The notes under the pieces: model-generated
What the model was told of the DNA's origin: nothing
Database searches by the model: none
Seen by the model: only the letters and a program-made list of their open reading frames with translations
Shown: in pieces, positions 51,316 through 61,665 of the stretch
Layout of the letters: every line of letters starts with the position of its first letter
How positions within the stretch are numbered: the first letter of the stretch is position 1
NCBI RefSeq assembly: GCF_914271435.1
Contig: NZ_CAJZAI010000011.1
Span: 62,001 to 126,000 of the forward strand
DNA from: Cupriavidus laharis
GTDB lineage: Bacteria; Pseudomonadota; Gammaproteobacteria; Burkholderiales; Burkholderiaceae
Length of the DNA: 64,000 nt
Direction of reading: 5' to 3'
Position numbers and translations under genes: made by a program

Positions 51316-54255
51316 CTAACCGGCCTGCTGATGCCAGGCCGGCTGTTCCCGTGCCGTCGCGGCGTTCGGCAGCAGGCGATGGGCATAGCGCGCGATTGGA
51401 AACTCGAAGGTACCGCGCAAGTTGATGCCTTCCAGATGCGTCGGGGCAATCTGGCGCAGGTCTTCGGCACGCATGGTTTCGCCGCCGATGGCCTCGATCG
51501 CATCGAGGGCGCGCTGCATGTGCAGCGTGTTCCAGGCCATTACGGCATTCGACAACAAGGTCAGCGCCGATGAGACCGCCGCCAGGGACGCGTCATGCCG
51601 GGTCAGTTCGAGCGGAATCTTGCCGTAGTGGATGGCCCGCTGCACCGTGTGGACCGCCTCGCCTCGGTTCAAGGCATGCTGCATCTCGTGGCGGAACGCA
51701 GGAGTGGTGAAATAGTCAATCAGGAAGATGGTGCGAAACAGCCGGCCAAGATGCACGCCCGCTTCATAGACAGGCTGGCCCTTCGCCGCCGCGCCAAAGC
51801 GCGTGAGCGCCTGGACGGCGGTGCATTGCCCGCTCTGCACCGATGCCGCAATTCGGACTAGCTCGTCCCAGGCGCGTTCAATCAGATCCAGGCGGACATC
51901 CGCGTCCGTCACCGAAGCCAATTCCGCTAATATGTTGTGGTCCCTGGGCACATGGAGTCGGCGGTCGCGCAGATGAGCAAGCCGCGGACAAAGATCAAAG
52001 CCCAGCAGCCGGGATAAGCTCATGGCGAAATCGGTAAAGCCGTGGGTATCGACCGCAAGTTGCGCCACGTCTTCCGCTCCGCTCTGGCGGATGACGCCCT
52101 CGATGGCCGCGCCGGCCTGCCGCTCATTGAGCAGGATCGGCTGGTCGTAGAAGATGCCCCAGCGGTCGCGGACATGCGTGTACATGCCTATCGATGCCGT
52201 GCGCCGGCGCGGATCGGCCCGTGCCCGCCAGACTGTGCGCGTGGTCTCCAGTGACATCATGTCCGACGAGGCCAGATCGGCGCGCCCCCAGTGTTGGGCA
52301 ATTGGATGCTGATGCATGAAGACCAGGACAGCATCGGCGGCCTGGCGCAGTTTGCGCTCGTCTGCGATGCGATGCATCATTTGCCGGATCGCGCTGGGCG
52401 ACAACTCCGGCACCATGCGTGCGAGGTCTGCCGCCGACATCGAGGTGCCGTGAGCCAGTACCGCGGCGTAGACCATCAGCAGCTCGCTGCGCGAATGCGG
52501 TTCCCGGCCGAGCAGGAGCCAACTGAAGTGGGTGCTGCTATCAATCTCCAGCAGGATTTCCGGCAATTGCCCACCGGGGTGCCGCTCGAACAGCGCGCGC
52601 CGCAGCGCCTCCACGGAGGATTCCGGCTTCGTTGCAGTGAGCGGATCGATATGGATCGCGTTATCGATCTTCAGTTCGCCGCGCAAGGCTGCGTCTCGCA
52701 ACCTGGCGAGCCCCGCATCCAAATGCGCCACCACGGGCTCCAGAAATGCCTTCGCGTCCTGCGGCAGCTTGAGATGACCGTAGAAGTGGTTACGCCGGGC
52801 CTGCCAATCCTCGTTGGAGATCAGCAATGCCGCCTGGCTACGGAAGGCGAAACTGTGATCCAGGAAGACCGAGCCGTTTCGCAGCGCCACCCGCAGTGCG
52901 AACAGAGTCCCCCATTCGAAGGCGGCCAGGGCACGCTGGCGATCCTGACCCTCCAACGCCGGCTGCCAGGCGCGCCCCAGCCGAACCACGACCCGGTCGG
53001 GAAGCCAGTCAGCCCTGCGTGCGTAGAGATTGCGCAACACCTCCATTGCCTCGATCACCGGGTGGGCCGACTGTGCGGCGAAAGGTAGGCGAACCAGCCT
53101 GCCCAACATGGCCCGGGCTTGCCGGTGCCGTGACAGCAATTGTGCACGGATCAGGCTGGCACGGCTTCGCTGAGTCTGGCCAGTCGCCGCATCGGCCAGG
53201 GTCTCTAGCTGTTGGCAGAGTGCTTCCCGTGTCAGCGTTGAGTCGGCAACGAGCGCTTTGACGGCTGCAGCGAATTCCCGCAGCTTGACGCCAGGGTCCG
53301 GTCGGCCCGCATCGATCAGGCGTCCGGCGTCATTGACGGATTTCTGAATCCAATGCCGCAGCATGGACGACAGCTGGTCCGTGGCCGAACATAAGGCATA
53401 ACGCAGGAAGCACGCGGCTTCCAGGCGGCGAGACTGCTGCGCGATTCGCTTGCTGACCGAGGCCGGGCGATTGGCGCAGCGCCGCGCATAGTGGCGCACG
53501 ACTGCCTCATTGCAGGTCGCCGGCCAGCCGTTGTGGATGCCCAGTTTGTACAGCCGCTCGATCTTGTCGAACAACTCGCCCATCTGATGCGTCGAGTTGC
53601 GCAGCGGGACAGCCCAAAGCCATTGCTGGAGGCTCGCGCGGTCGCCTTCGGGCCGCGGTAGTAGCGTACCCCACGCATCCAGGGAGGCCTCACCATAGGC
53701 CTGTACCAACGCGTCAGCCAGTGCCGCCTCGGAGGCCTCCACAGCCTGGCTGATCAGCCGCTTCAGCGCCCGGTCATGCGGAATCAGAATGCGATGCTCG
53801 TACAGCCAGCGCTTCAACTCGTGTAACAGATCACTGCGGCTTGGCTGCCCCGCCAGCCGTTCCTTGAGCCAGCGCGTCACGTAACGCCGCTGATGCTCGG
53901 CCATCGGGCTGAACCCGAGGGCCTTGTAGGCCAGCATCTGGTGGTCCACTAGGGTATCGGTGCGTCCGTCATAGAGCGCCCCGAGCGTGCCCATATCCGG
54001 CGGGGTGATGCCAAGTTACGCGCCAACAAAGGCCCAGAGAAATTTAGGCACCTGCTTGTAGGCATCGAGCGTGCGGCCTGTCATGCGGACAAAGCCGATG
54101 TGAACGGCGCAGGCCAGGCGGTACAGGTGGCTGCGCCGCGCGTCGATTAGGGCCCGCTCCTTGGCGGAGAAGGTGAAGAACGTGGCAAGCTCGAACTCGC
54201 TGAGTTCGCGCGGAATCTGCCGCAAGCCGAGATACGCCAGTTGCCAGTGATCCAT
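51316..54255 (-). pseudogene. tnpA: Tn3-family transposase split by a single nonsense codon
   Basis: Total span equals 979 residues, the same as the intact copy at 19332-22271. The frame runs from ATG 54255 (MDHWQLAYLGLRQIPRELSE) to AFVGA, then TAA at 54016-54018, and continues in the same frame with LGITPPDMGTLGALYDGRTD. The most economical explanation is a CAA-to-TAA change. The triad is intact (SSDMMSLET, AVDTHGFTD, LNRGEAVH). Translation could restart at ATG 53994, but the product would lack about 87 N-terminal residues. No terminal inverted repeats were located. Confidence 0.85.
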
Positions 54256-54452
54256 CGCGCTTTCTCCCAAGCGTAAGACGGACGGCAGAGATTAGCGGCA
54301 ATGCGACGGGGACGCAACGCACGCGTCAAGAAAGTGCACTAGGAGGCAATTCTTCTGGCTGGAAAATAGTAGACAGCAACTAATTGATTTATATGGCTAT
54401 TTCCCCGGCCATCCCTCGGAAACCCGCATGGATGCTAGGGAGCGCTATCTCG

Positions 54453-54481
54453 GTAAACTGCACCGGAATCAAAGAGACCCC
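54453..54481 (+). repeat. 29-bp boundary sequence, copy 2
   Basis: GTAAACTGCACCGGAATC then AAAGAGACCCC, a diverged copy of 11510-11538. It abuts the shortened kfrA-like tail (NQDEGNDSSDGSDDSKN-stop at 54538) just before the hns-like gene. 54256-54452 has no gene and is the end region of the Tn3 relic. Confidence 0.4.
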
Positions 54482-54521
54482 AACAACCAGGACGAAGGCA
54501 ACGACAGCAGTGACGGCAGCG

Positions 54522-54794
54522 ATGACAGCAAAAACTGAGCGGGCGGACGCGATCCGCTGGATCCAGGCCGAGATGGCCGACTACGGGCTGACTATGGAGG
54601 AGCTGGAAGCGGCGGGGTGTTTTGATCCTCCGCCTCCTCCGCCGCCGCCGCCACCACCCGCCCCAGCGCCGGCGCCGGTGGTCTGCTACCGCAACGCCGC
54701 GGGGCAGAGTTGGGACGGGCAGGGCGACATGCCCGACTGGCTGCGGCGGGCGGTCAATGCCGGGCAGAGTGTGGAGTTTTTCCGGGTGGGATAG
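54522..54794 (+). CDS. Small H-NS-like protein with acidic DNA-binding loop (copy e)
   Basis: A 90-residue protein closely similar to copy b: MTAKTERADAIRWIQAEMAD, a longer proline run with APAPAP, then CYRNAAGQSWDGQGDMPDWL and VEFFRVG. The loop where H-NS has GRGR is GQGD. It overlaps the last 17 bases of a kfrA-like tail and is followed by a cpoB copy, as in copy b. Intact and possibly expressed; function not established. Confidence 0.8.
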   Translation: MTAKTERADAIRWIQAEMADYGLTMEELEAAGCFDPPPPPPPPPPPAPAPAPVVCYRNAAGQSWDGQGDMPDWLRRAVNAGQSVEFFRVG

Positions 54795-54871
54795 GCCCGC
54801 CGATGCATTCGGCCCGCTGTCCAACGGCGACGTGACCAGGGCTCACCGACACAACCAACGACGACCCATTT

Positions 54872-55534
54872 ATGAAAGTACGCGTTTTTCCCCTGTTGTG
54901 GCTCGCCGCCATGGCGAGCGGCGGCATGCTGCCTCCCACGCCAGCACACGCCGGCGTGTTCGACGATGAGCAGGCGCGCAAAACGGTCATCAACCTGCGC
55001 GACCAGTTCAACAGCTTCCAGGCGACGGCGACCCAGCGCATTGAGCAGAACAGCCGCACCACACTCGACCTACAGAACCAGCTCGAAGGCCTACGCCAGG
55101 AGGTCGCGCGACTACGCGGCCAGAACGAAGTGCTGCAGAACACGGTGGCGACGCTGCAGAAGCAGCAGAAGGACTATTACGCCGACCTGGATGCGCGCCT
55201 GAAGAAGTTCGAGCCGCAGCACGCTTCGGTCGAAGACCACCAGGGCACATCGCAGCCGGGCGAGAAGCCCGAATACGACGCCGCGCTCAAGCATTTCCAG
55301 ACGGGCGATTTCAAGAGCGCCGGGAATTCGTTCTCGTCGTTTATCAAGAAATATCCGCAGAGCCCCTACCTGCCGCTGGCGCAGTACTGGCTCGGCAACT
55401 CGCTCTACGCGCAGCGCGACTATAAGGGGTCCACCTGGGTGCTGCAGAAAATGATCCATGCCAACCCGACGCATCCCAAGGTGCCGGACGCCATGATGGC
55501 CTCTGACCAAGATAAGGCCGAATTGCTATCATAA
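54872..55534 (+). pseudogene. cpoB: cpoB second copy, 3'-truncated
   Basis: Nearly identical to 13863-14621 up to THPKVPDAMM (about residue 208), after which the frame ends ASDQDKAELLS-stop. The last TPR repeats (about 44 residues) are replaced by the start of the integrase-tail sequence at 55535. Signal peptide and coiled coil are intact, so a truncated secreted protein could be made, but it lacks the final TPR. Confidence 0.85.
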
Positions 55535-55740
55535 GCCTTGGGGTTATGAAAACACTTCGCCTTATTCGGGTTAAGAATAAGCAGTTCGGGTGAACGCCTG
55601 CCCACCCAACTGCCTTGCCCGCTTGACGTCGTCGCTGTGGAGTCAGATCGACGTGGTCGAAATCGACGCATGGCGCAGGTTATCGCTCACGGCGCTCAGT
55701 TCGACGCCCTTGGCCCAGCGCGTGCGTTGCATGGGGATGC
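55535..55740 (-). pseudogene. Tyrosine recombinase 3' fragment (direct repeat of 61458-61665)
   Basis: Read on minus, it spells RWAKGVELSAVSDNLRHASI, then STTSI with the catalytic Tyr codon changed (GACTCCAC context), and degenerate LHSDDVKRARQ. The downstream flank (TTATGAAAACAC...AATAAGCAGTTC) also matches that of the intact integrase. About 200 bp are shared in the same orientation. Confidence 0.75.
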
Positions 55741-55909
55741 CGGCTATCTCGTCAACGATATAGGCGGCACCATATGCCCTTCCTGACTCGAGGGTATATC
55801 GGGTAATCAGGATAGCTTCGTGAGGATAGCTTCCGTGATCGTTTGATGTTTGATGCACACTTGTTGTGGAGCCATCACGCCTGTCATTACCCGACATAGT
55901 TTCGTGACC

Positions 55910-56112
55910 CTATAGTCCATTCAGGAAACCCAGAAGCTCGACTGCCCGCCGGTAGCGTCTTCGCTTGCGGTGAGCCACGGATGTCTTCGCGAGAGCCTGC
56001 TCCTTCATCGCAAATGTTGCTTGGAGAGAGATCTGCGTGGTTTCCACAGATTCATGCCCGAGCCACTGCGCAATCATATTAAGGGCCGCTCTCATCTGAA
56101 CTACGCAAATCA
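55910..56112 (-). pseudogene. C-terminal fragment of another tyrosine recombinase
   Basis: Readable: NMIAQWLGHESVETTQISLQ, MKEQALAKTSVAHRKRRRY and LLGFLNGL-stop. In integrases of this type the segment is HESVETTQIYL, so the catalytic Tyr is Ser here. No upstream catalytic domain. It resembles the third recombinase of RIT-type elements; the N-terminal fragment at 8826-9150 may come from the first. The stop of the REC-EAL gene lies inside this fragment. 55741-55909 shows no gene. Confidence 0.6.
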
Positions 56113-57317
56113 GATTTTCTGGTATCCCATAGTCCGAGCCAGTTTCGTAATTCCGATGCGGGCATTGGCTTTGCGACAAAGAACCCTTGTGCAACGTCGC
56201 ATCCTATTTCAGCGACATAATCCCAGTCCGCCCGATTCTCTACTCCTTCTGCAACAATGCGCAAGCCGAGACGGTGAGCAAGAGATACTGTGGACTCTAC
56301 AATGGCTTGTGAAACGGCCTTGCCTTCATGGCCAGCGCCGTGTACGAAACTCCGATCCAGCTTCATTTCAGAGAAAGGGATATCTCTTAGCTTGGTCAGC
56401 GTCGAATGACCCGTGCCGAAATCGTCTATGGAAAGGTTTACCCCCATGAGTCTGAGTCTGGCGAGTATCTCCAGCGATATAACAGGACTCGCCATGATCT
56501 GGGATTCGGTAAGTTCGATGGTCAGGCAGGAAATGTCGACTCCCGACACCGCAGTTGCATGCTCCAGCTCGTCCAGAAATCCGAACGTGCCAAGGCTTTC
56601 CATTTGGACGTTGAGCGCAATGGGCAGGTCGAAATCCGCGTCCTGCCAGCATTTTGCCTGCAGCAGTACCTGGTTGAGCATGGATTTGTCTAGCAGGCGA
56701 GCATGCCCATGGATCTCGACCGCATTGATAAACTGCGACGCGGGTAATATACCGCCGTGCGGGTGTCGCCACCGTGCTAGCGCTTCGACACCAACCAACG
56801 CGCCATCGGCAAGAGCAATCTTTGGCTGGTAATAGGCAACGATCTCGGATTCGTCGATTGCAGCTTCCAGATCGGCTGCCGCAAATTGCGGCGCGGCCAT
56901 CTTTGGCGGACGCCAGATCGGTCCGAGCTTTCGATCTCTCAGTGTCTTCTCCAGTGACGCTTTGGTAACCGGTTTCGGCAAACAACCGATCACTTGCAGC
57001 CCATGCAGGTTGGCAAGTTGTTCCGCAGTCTGCAGTATCCTCTGGCCCTCACCGCTAATCAGCAATACGGCACCGGTATAACCTGTCACGGAAAGGTGGC
57101 GGAGGAATTCAATGCCGTCCATTTCCGGCATCTGCAGGTCCGCGATGACCAGCCGGAATTTACGCGGCGCGTTCTGGATCAAAGCAAGGGCATCATTGGC
57201 CCGCTCAAACGCGGTAACCCTGTCGTATCCAATCTGCTCAAGCTGTCGACTCAGCAGTTTAAGGCTGAATACATCATCGTCAATCAGAACCACTTCCGCG
57301 GCAGGCGTGCTTGTCAT
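56079..57317 (-). CDS. Response regulator with EAL cyclic-di-GMP phosphodiesterase domain
   Basis: A 412-residue REC-EAL protein. Receiver: IDDD near residue 12-15, phospho-acceptor Asp about residue 60 in IADLQMPEMDG, Lys in LPKPV. EAL domain from about residue 150: VEALARWRHP (Glu about 177), IELTESQIM, DDFGTGHSTL, KLDRSF and EGVEN, so hydrolytic residues look complete. It would lower c-di-GMP on phosphorylation. Its ATG overlaps the stop of the kinase gene (57314-57317), giving a kinase-regulator pair. The last few codons run into an integrase fragment, which may have altered the C-terminus. Confidence 0.92.
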   Translation of the reverse strand: MTSTPAAEVVLIDDDVFSLKLLSRQLEQIGYDRVTAFERANDALALIQNAPRKFRLVIADLQMPEMDGIEFLRHLSVTGYTGAVLLISGEGQRILQTAEQLANLHGLQVIGCLPKPVTKASLEKTLRDRKLGPIWRPPKMAAPQFAAADLEAAIDESEIVAYYQPKIALADGALVGVEALARWRHPHGGILPASQFINAVEIHGHARLLDKSMLNQVLLQAKCWQDADFDLPIALNVQMESLGTFGFLDELEHATAVSGVDISCLTIELTESQIMASPVISLEILARLRLMGVNLSIDDFGTGHSTLTKLRDIPFSEMKLDRSFVHGAGHEGKAVSQAIVESTVSLAHRLGLRIVAEGVENRADWDYVAEIGCDVAQGFFVAKPMPASELRNWLGLWDTRKSDLRSSDESGP

Positions 57318-60300
57318 TGTACTTTCCCTTCTTTGGCCGGCACCGTGCCAACTGGAGTTCCATGCTGCAATGCCGACAGCGAAGCCGTTACACGTAATAC
57401 CTCTGTCTCGAACGATGCGAGGAGCGGCCTCAACTCGCTGTCATCTTTGCAGGCGCTCTCGATCTGTGCGCAAAGTTTGCCCAATGCCGCAGCGCCTACT
57501 GATCGTGAGGACGACTTTAGCCGATGGGCGAGGTATCCAGCATTGTCTCGGTCGCCTTCGGAGAGAGCCCGGCGCAGATCAAGGTGGATCGATTGCAGTT
57601 GCTCGGCATAGGCAGACAGCAATTCGGAAATGATCCCAGGATCGTCTCCGATCATCTTATGAAGCATAGACGCATCTAGGGCGGCTTCGACCACCTTTTT
57701 CTCATCCTGAGCCATCATTCCATGGGCCGACGCAGGTCCGAGCCAGCGTCCGAGTACGGCTTTCAAACTATCAAGGTGCAAAGGCTTGGTGAGGTAATCG
57801 TCCATGCCAGCCGCCAAGGCTCGTTGTTTCTCGCCAAGCATGGCGTCGGCGCTCAGCGCCACAATCGGAGTGACCACGCCACCTTCTTCCGCGTCCCGGA
57901 TAGCACGAACCAACGCATAGCCATCCATGACCGGCATATGAATATCGGTCAGGATCATTCCGTAGTGTGACCGGCGCCACTCCGCTATCGCTTCCGTGCC
58001 GTTGTTAGCCAATGTGAATGAGTAACCGAGAAGCTCCAGTTGGGCACCTATCACTTTCTGGTTGAGGGGATCGTCCTCAACAACAAGGATCTTGCTGGAT
58101 TCGTGGGGCGAAGTCCGCGGTTGCTTGGGGACTAACTCGTCGCGTTCGATGGAAGCAGGCACTAGCGGGAAGGAGAGGATCGCTGAAAATACCGAGCCGA
58201 TTCCTACTTCGCTTGTTACTGCAATCTGTCCACCCATGGCACTTACTAGGCGTTTGCAGATGGCCAGCCCCAGGCCAGTACCGCCGTAGCGTCGCGTTGT
58301 CGACACCTCAGCCTGGGTAAACGGCTCGAACAGGCTAGGGATCGCATCGCTAGCGATGCCGATACCGTTATCTGCCACAGAGAACGTAATGGTTTGCGTG
58401 GCAGGTTTGTCTCCTTGGGCGCCGTTAGCGCTAACGCTGATCTGTACTGAACCCGCCAATTCGGGCCGACCGGCAGAAAATTTGATGGCATTGCCAACTA
58501 GGTTATACAGCACCTGACGCAGGCGTGTTTCATCCGCGAGTATGCAATCTGCGACGTCTGCGGAGACGATACAACGAAGATTGACATCAGCGGCGCTGGC
58601 TATCGGCAGGAGCGCTGAATATACGCCATCGACGACCTGACGCGGTGAGACCGGGCGGCGCTCAATTTCCATGTGGCCAGCCTCAATCTTAGAAAAATCC
58701 AGAATGTCATCGATGATTCGAAGCAGTGTAGCAGCCGACTGGCGGATCGTTGAAGCGATATCGGACTGGTTCTCGCTAAGCTCGCTGCGGCTTAACACTT
58801 CGATCATGCCAACCACGCCGTTCATGGGGGTACGGATTTCATGACTCATGGCGGCAAGGAATGCGCTTTTCGCTCGCGATACAGACTCCGCTTCGCCTTT
58901 GGCACGCAACAACTGGTCGCGCGCGGCGCGAATTTCGGTGACATCCCGTGCGATTGCATAGATGTTACCGTCTGGCTCCCGTACCGCATTCCAGGCAAGC
59001 CAACAATAGGTGCCGTTCTTGCAGGCATAACGGTTCTCGAAATGCTCCGCCAGCACGCCAGCGTCGCGTGAGGCAGCAATCTCTAAAGTGCTTGGCCGGT
59101 CTTCCGGATGCACGAAATCGATATAGGGACGGAGCGCAAGTTCCTCTGAAGTCCACCCCAAGACCTCAGTAAAGGCTTGATTCACGCGTATGAAATAACC
59201 GTCGGCACTAGCGATGCACTGTAAGTCTACTGACAGCTCGAAGAACCGATCCCGCTGCGTTTCGGCGAGCCGGCGGGCACTAATATCCTGCAAAAGCACT
59301 AGTGCGGAAGGCTCGCCATCCCAGTCGTATGGCACCGCGGTAACCTCGCATTCCAGTATGGAACCGTCAAGGCGCGTCCAACGCTCAGCTATAGTCGGCA
59401 CTCCGATTCGTTGCTCACGCAGCAAATCAATCCGTGATTTGACTAGGGCTCGATCATTGCAATGAACTAAGTCAAGGACATTTCGATCCAGCAATGCATC
59501 AGCCGAAGGTGCCCTAAGCATGTTGACGGCCATGGGATTGGCGTAGCAAATCACGTCGTTGCGCTGTACAACGACCGCATAAGGCAAAAACTCGATTAGC
59601 TTGCGATAACGCTCCTCGCTTGCTTGGAGTGCCTTCGCCGCTGCACGCTCAACGCTAACATCGCGCATCACCAGGACAGTGCCTTGGAAATCGCCAGCAT
59701 CATTGTGCAGGGGCGCTGCACTCAGCGTTATGTCTACCGGCATCATGGTTGCCGGGCTGCGCAGCAACAAGCCAGATCGGTGAACCTGCTGGCCGGTACG
59801 CAATACTTCGCGAACTGGATCCACGGAAACCTCACCATCAGTTGCACTCGTCAAACGCAATACATCGGTGACCTGCTTGCCAACCGCATCGCACCATTCC
59901 AAGCCAATGAGGCGGCTCGCCATTCCGTTAATGCGTTTAACGTTTCCTTCAGCGTCAGTGGAAATCACTGCATCACTGATCGCGTGCAATGTGATATCCA
60001 GATTCCGTTCACTCTCCTGCAGATCGGCTTGGGTCGTGATGTCGCGGAAGAGCACAATTGTTCCGCCATCGCGGCGCGAATCGACTTGGATCTCGTACAC
60101 CGTGGCAGTTACTGAGACGATACGGAACACCAGCGTTTGTTTTGCCTCTCCGCGCAGCGCCTCACAAAACGCCTGCACCTTAAATTGTCGGTCACTGCTG
60201 AGGTCGTTCCGGAAAAAAATCTCGCCAATGCACGTTAGCGAAGTCCCCATCAGTTCGGGGCGGGTCGCGTGCAAAAGCTCCAGCATGTGGCTGTTGAAGC

Positions 60301-61348
60301 CGTCCACTTCACCTGCTTTTCCTAAACCCATTGCCGGATAAGGGATCGCCTGGAACAGCGCATCAATTCGCTCTGCCTTAGCGATCTCGCGTTCTCTCGC
60401 GGAGTTAGCGGCAAGCGTGGCCCCCAGCATGCTGTCCATTAGCGCGGCCTGTTTTGCGCGCGCATAGAAAATCAGCATCGTCATCATGATCCCTACGACG
60501 AATAGGAAGTTGCGTCGTGATCGATAACCGGTAAGGTATTCCGCTTCAGACAAGCCAACGGCCACGGCGAGTGGGTAATCTTGAAGCGAACGATAGGCGA
60601 CCACCTGCGTCGTGTTGTCGACGAAGCTGGGACCGCGATAACGTCCCATGCCTGGCGATATGGAAAAGGTCCGGGCAAAGGCGCTCGTCGAAGGTATTTG
60701 CTCACCAAGATGCGCATCCGGATACGAACGACCAGCGCGAATGATGAAATCTTTCGCACCGAACACCAACACCTCTCCGCGCTCACCCACTCTGAGTCGA
60801 TCGAACAACTGCATTAGATGGGCAGGATCCAGGGAAACCACTGCCACACCGACAAAGCCTTCATCGCCGTCTATTCGCCTTGATAGCTGAATAGACGGCT
60901 TGCCGCTTGCCCGGCCAACGAGGGGTTCGCTGATATAGAGACCAGATACCGGAGCATCGATGTGCACTCGGAAATGCGGCCTGTCACTGAGATCGACTGG
61001 CTTGAAACCCGACATGGTTGACGCTCGTAGGACACCATGCCGATCGATGACGGCGACTTGTAAGAACAAGCCTAGCTGAACCGCCTTTGCCTGAACGTAG
61101 GGAACTAGGGGGATTCCGGGCCCCGATTTCTGTACTTCTCGTGAAACCATCCAAGCCAACTGATCGGCTTGCCGCAGTACTCGAGTCGTGTGCTCTGCAA
61201 GTAGATCGCATAAGGCACCAGCGCGCCCCTCGGCTGCACGCTGCTCAGCCCTCCGATCCCACATCATGGCCGACGCCAGAGCGACCCACAAGGCAAGTAT
61301 AAGTGCTGCCCCTTGTGCGAGGCCCTTAAAGTGCTTTTTATCTAACAA
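57314..61348 (-). CDS. Hybrid sensor histidine kinase (Cache-like sensor, four PAS, HisKA, HATPase, REC, Hpt)
   Basis: A 1344-residue membrane kinase. Two hydrophobic segments (residues ~8-28 and ~283-302) bracket a Cache-type periplasmic sensor (e.g. FVGVAVVSLDPAHLMQLFDR). Cytoplasmic PAS repeats follow (~325-815), with the final one containing GYFIRVNQAFTEVLGW. The HisKA His is about residue 834 in AMSHEIRTPMNG, then the ATPase (DETRLRQVLYNLVGNAIKF, YGGTGLGLAI), a receiver (Asp about 1134 in LTDIHMPVMDG) and an Hpt (His about 1275 in AHRLKSSSRS). The architecture implies a multistep phosphorelay to the REC-EAL partner. Start is TTG 61348, just before the first TM segment. Signal unknown. 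Confidence 0.92.
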   Translation of the reverse strand: MLDKKHFKGLAQGAALILALWVALASAMMWDRRAEQRAAEGRAGALCDLLAEHTTRVLRQADQLAWMVSREVQKSGPGIPLVPYVQAKAVQLGLFLQVAVIDRHGVLRASTMSGFKPVDLSDRPHFRVHIDAPVSGLYISEPLVGRASGKPSIQLSRRIDGDEGFVGVAVVSLDPAHLMQLFDRLRVGERGEVLVFGAKDFIIRAGRSYPDAHLGEQIPSTSAFARTFSISPGMGRYRGPSFVDNTTQVVAYRSLQDYPLAVAVGLSEAEYLTGYRSRRNFLFVVGIMMTMLIFYARAKQAALMDSMLGATLAANSAREREIAKAERIDALFQAIPYPAMGLGKAGEVDGFNSHMLELLHATRPELMGTSLTCIGEIFFRNDLSSDRQFKVQAFCEALRGEAKQTLVFRIVSVTATVYEIQVDSRRDGGTIVLFRDITTQADLQESERNLDITLHAISDAVISTDAEGNVKRINGMASRLIGLEWCDAVGKQVTDVLRLTSATDGEVSVDPVREVLRTGQQVHRSGLLLRSPATMMPVDITLSAAPLHNDAGDFQGTVLVMRDVSVERAAAKALQASEERYRKLIEFLPYAVVVQRNDVICYANPMAVNMLRAPSADALLDRNVLDLVHCNDRALVKSRIDLLREQRIGVPTIAERWTRLDGSILECEVTAVPYDWDGEPSALVLLQDISARRLAETQRDRFFELSVDLQCIASADGYFIRVNQAFTEVLGWTSEELALRPYIDFVHPEDRPSTLEIAASRDAGVLAEHFENRYACKNGTYCWLAWNAVREPDGNIYAIARDVTEIRAARDQLLRAKGEAESVSRAKSAFLAAMSHEIRTPMNGVVGMIEVLSRSELSENQSDIASTIRQSAATLLRIIDDILDFSKIEAGHMEIERRPVSPRQVVDGVYSALLPIASAADVNLRCIVSADVADCILADETRLRQVLYNLVGNAIKFSAGRPELAGSVQISVSANGAQGDKPATQTITFSVADNGIGIASDAIPSLFEPFTQAEVSTTRRYGGTGLGLAICKRLVSAMGGQIAVTSEVGIGSVFSAILSFPLVPASIERDELVPKQPRTSPHESSKILVVEDDPLNQKVIGAQLELLGYSFTLANNGTEAIAEWRRSHYGMILTDIHMPVMDGYALVRAIRDAEEGGVVTPIVALSADAMLGEKQRALAAGMDDYLTKPLHLDSLKAVLGRWLGPASAHGMMAQDEKKVVEAALDASMLHKMIGDDPGIISELLSAYAEQLQSIHLDLRRALSEGDRDNAGYLAHRLKSSSRSVGAAALGKLCAQIESACKDDSELRPLLASFETEVLRVTASLSALQHGTPVGTVPAKEGKVQ

Positions 61349-61457
61349 GTTTCACTATCCCGCACCCACCCGACTGAGCTATGGTGCTTTCTCGGCTCAT
61401 CTTTTCATGAATTTTCATGAAGCAGTTAAATTATAGTGAACTTGTACGGTGTTCTCA

Positions 61458-61665
61458 CAGCCCCTTGGTGATGAAAACACGCCACGTTATTCTTGGTTGG
61501 AATAAGCAGTTCAGGCCGTGAACGCCTGCCCAAACTGCCTTGCCCGCTTGACGTCGTCGCTGTGGAGATAGATCGACGTGGTCGAAATCGACGCATGGCG
61601 CAGGTTATCGCGCACGGCGCTGAGCTCAACGCCCTTGGCCAGCGCGTGCGTGGCATGGGTATGCC
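61458..61665 (-). repeat. Direct repeat of 55535-55740 (integrase tail plus flank)
   Basis: The last ~50 codons of the integrase and about 55 bp downstream of its stop are repeated, diverged (roughly 85% identical by eye), at 55535-55740 in the same orientation. The kinase/REC-EAL pair lies between. 61349-61457 holds only the upstream region of the kinase. Confidence 0.7.
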
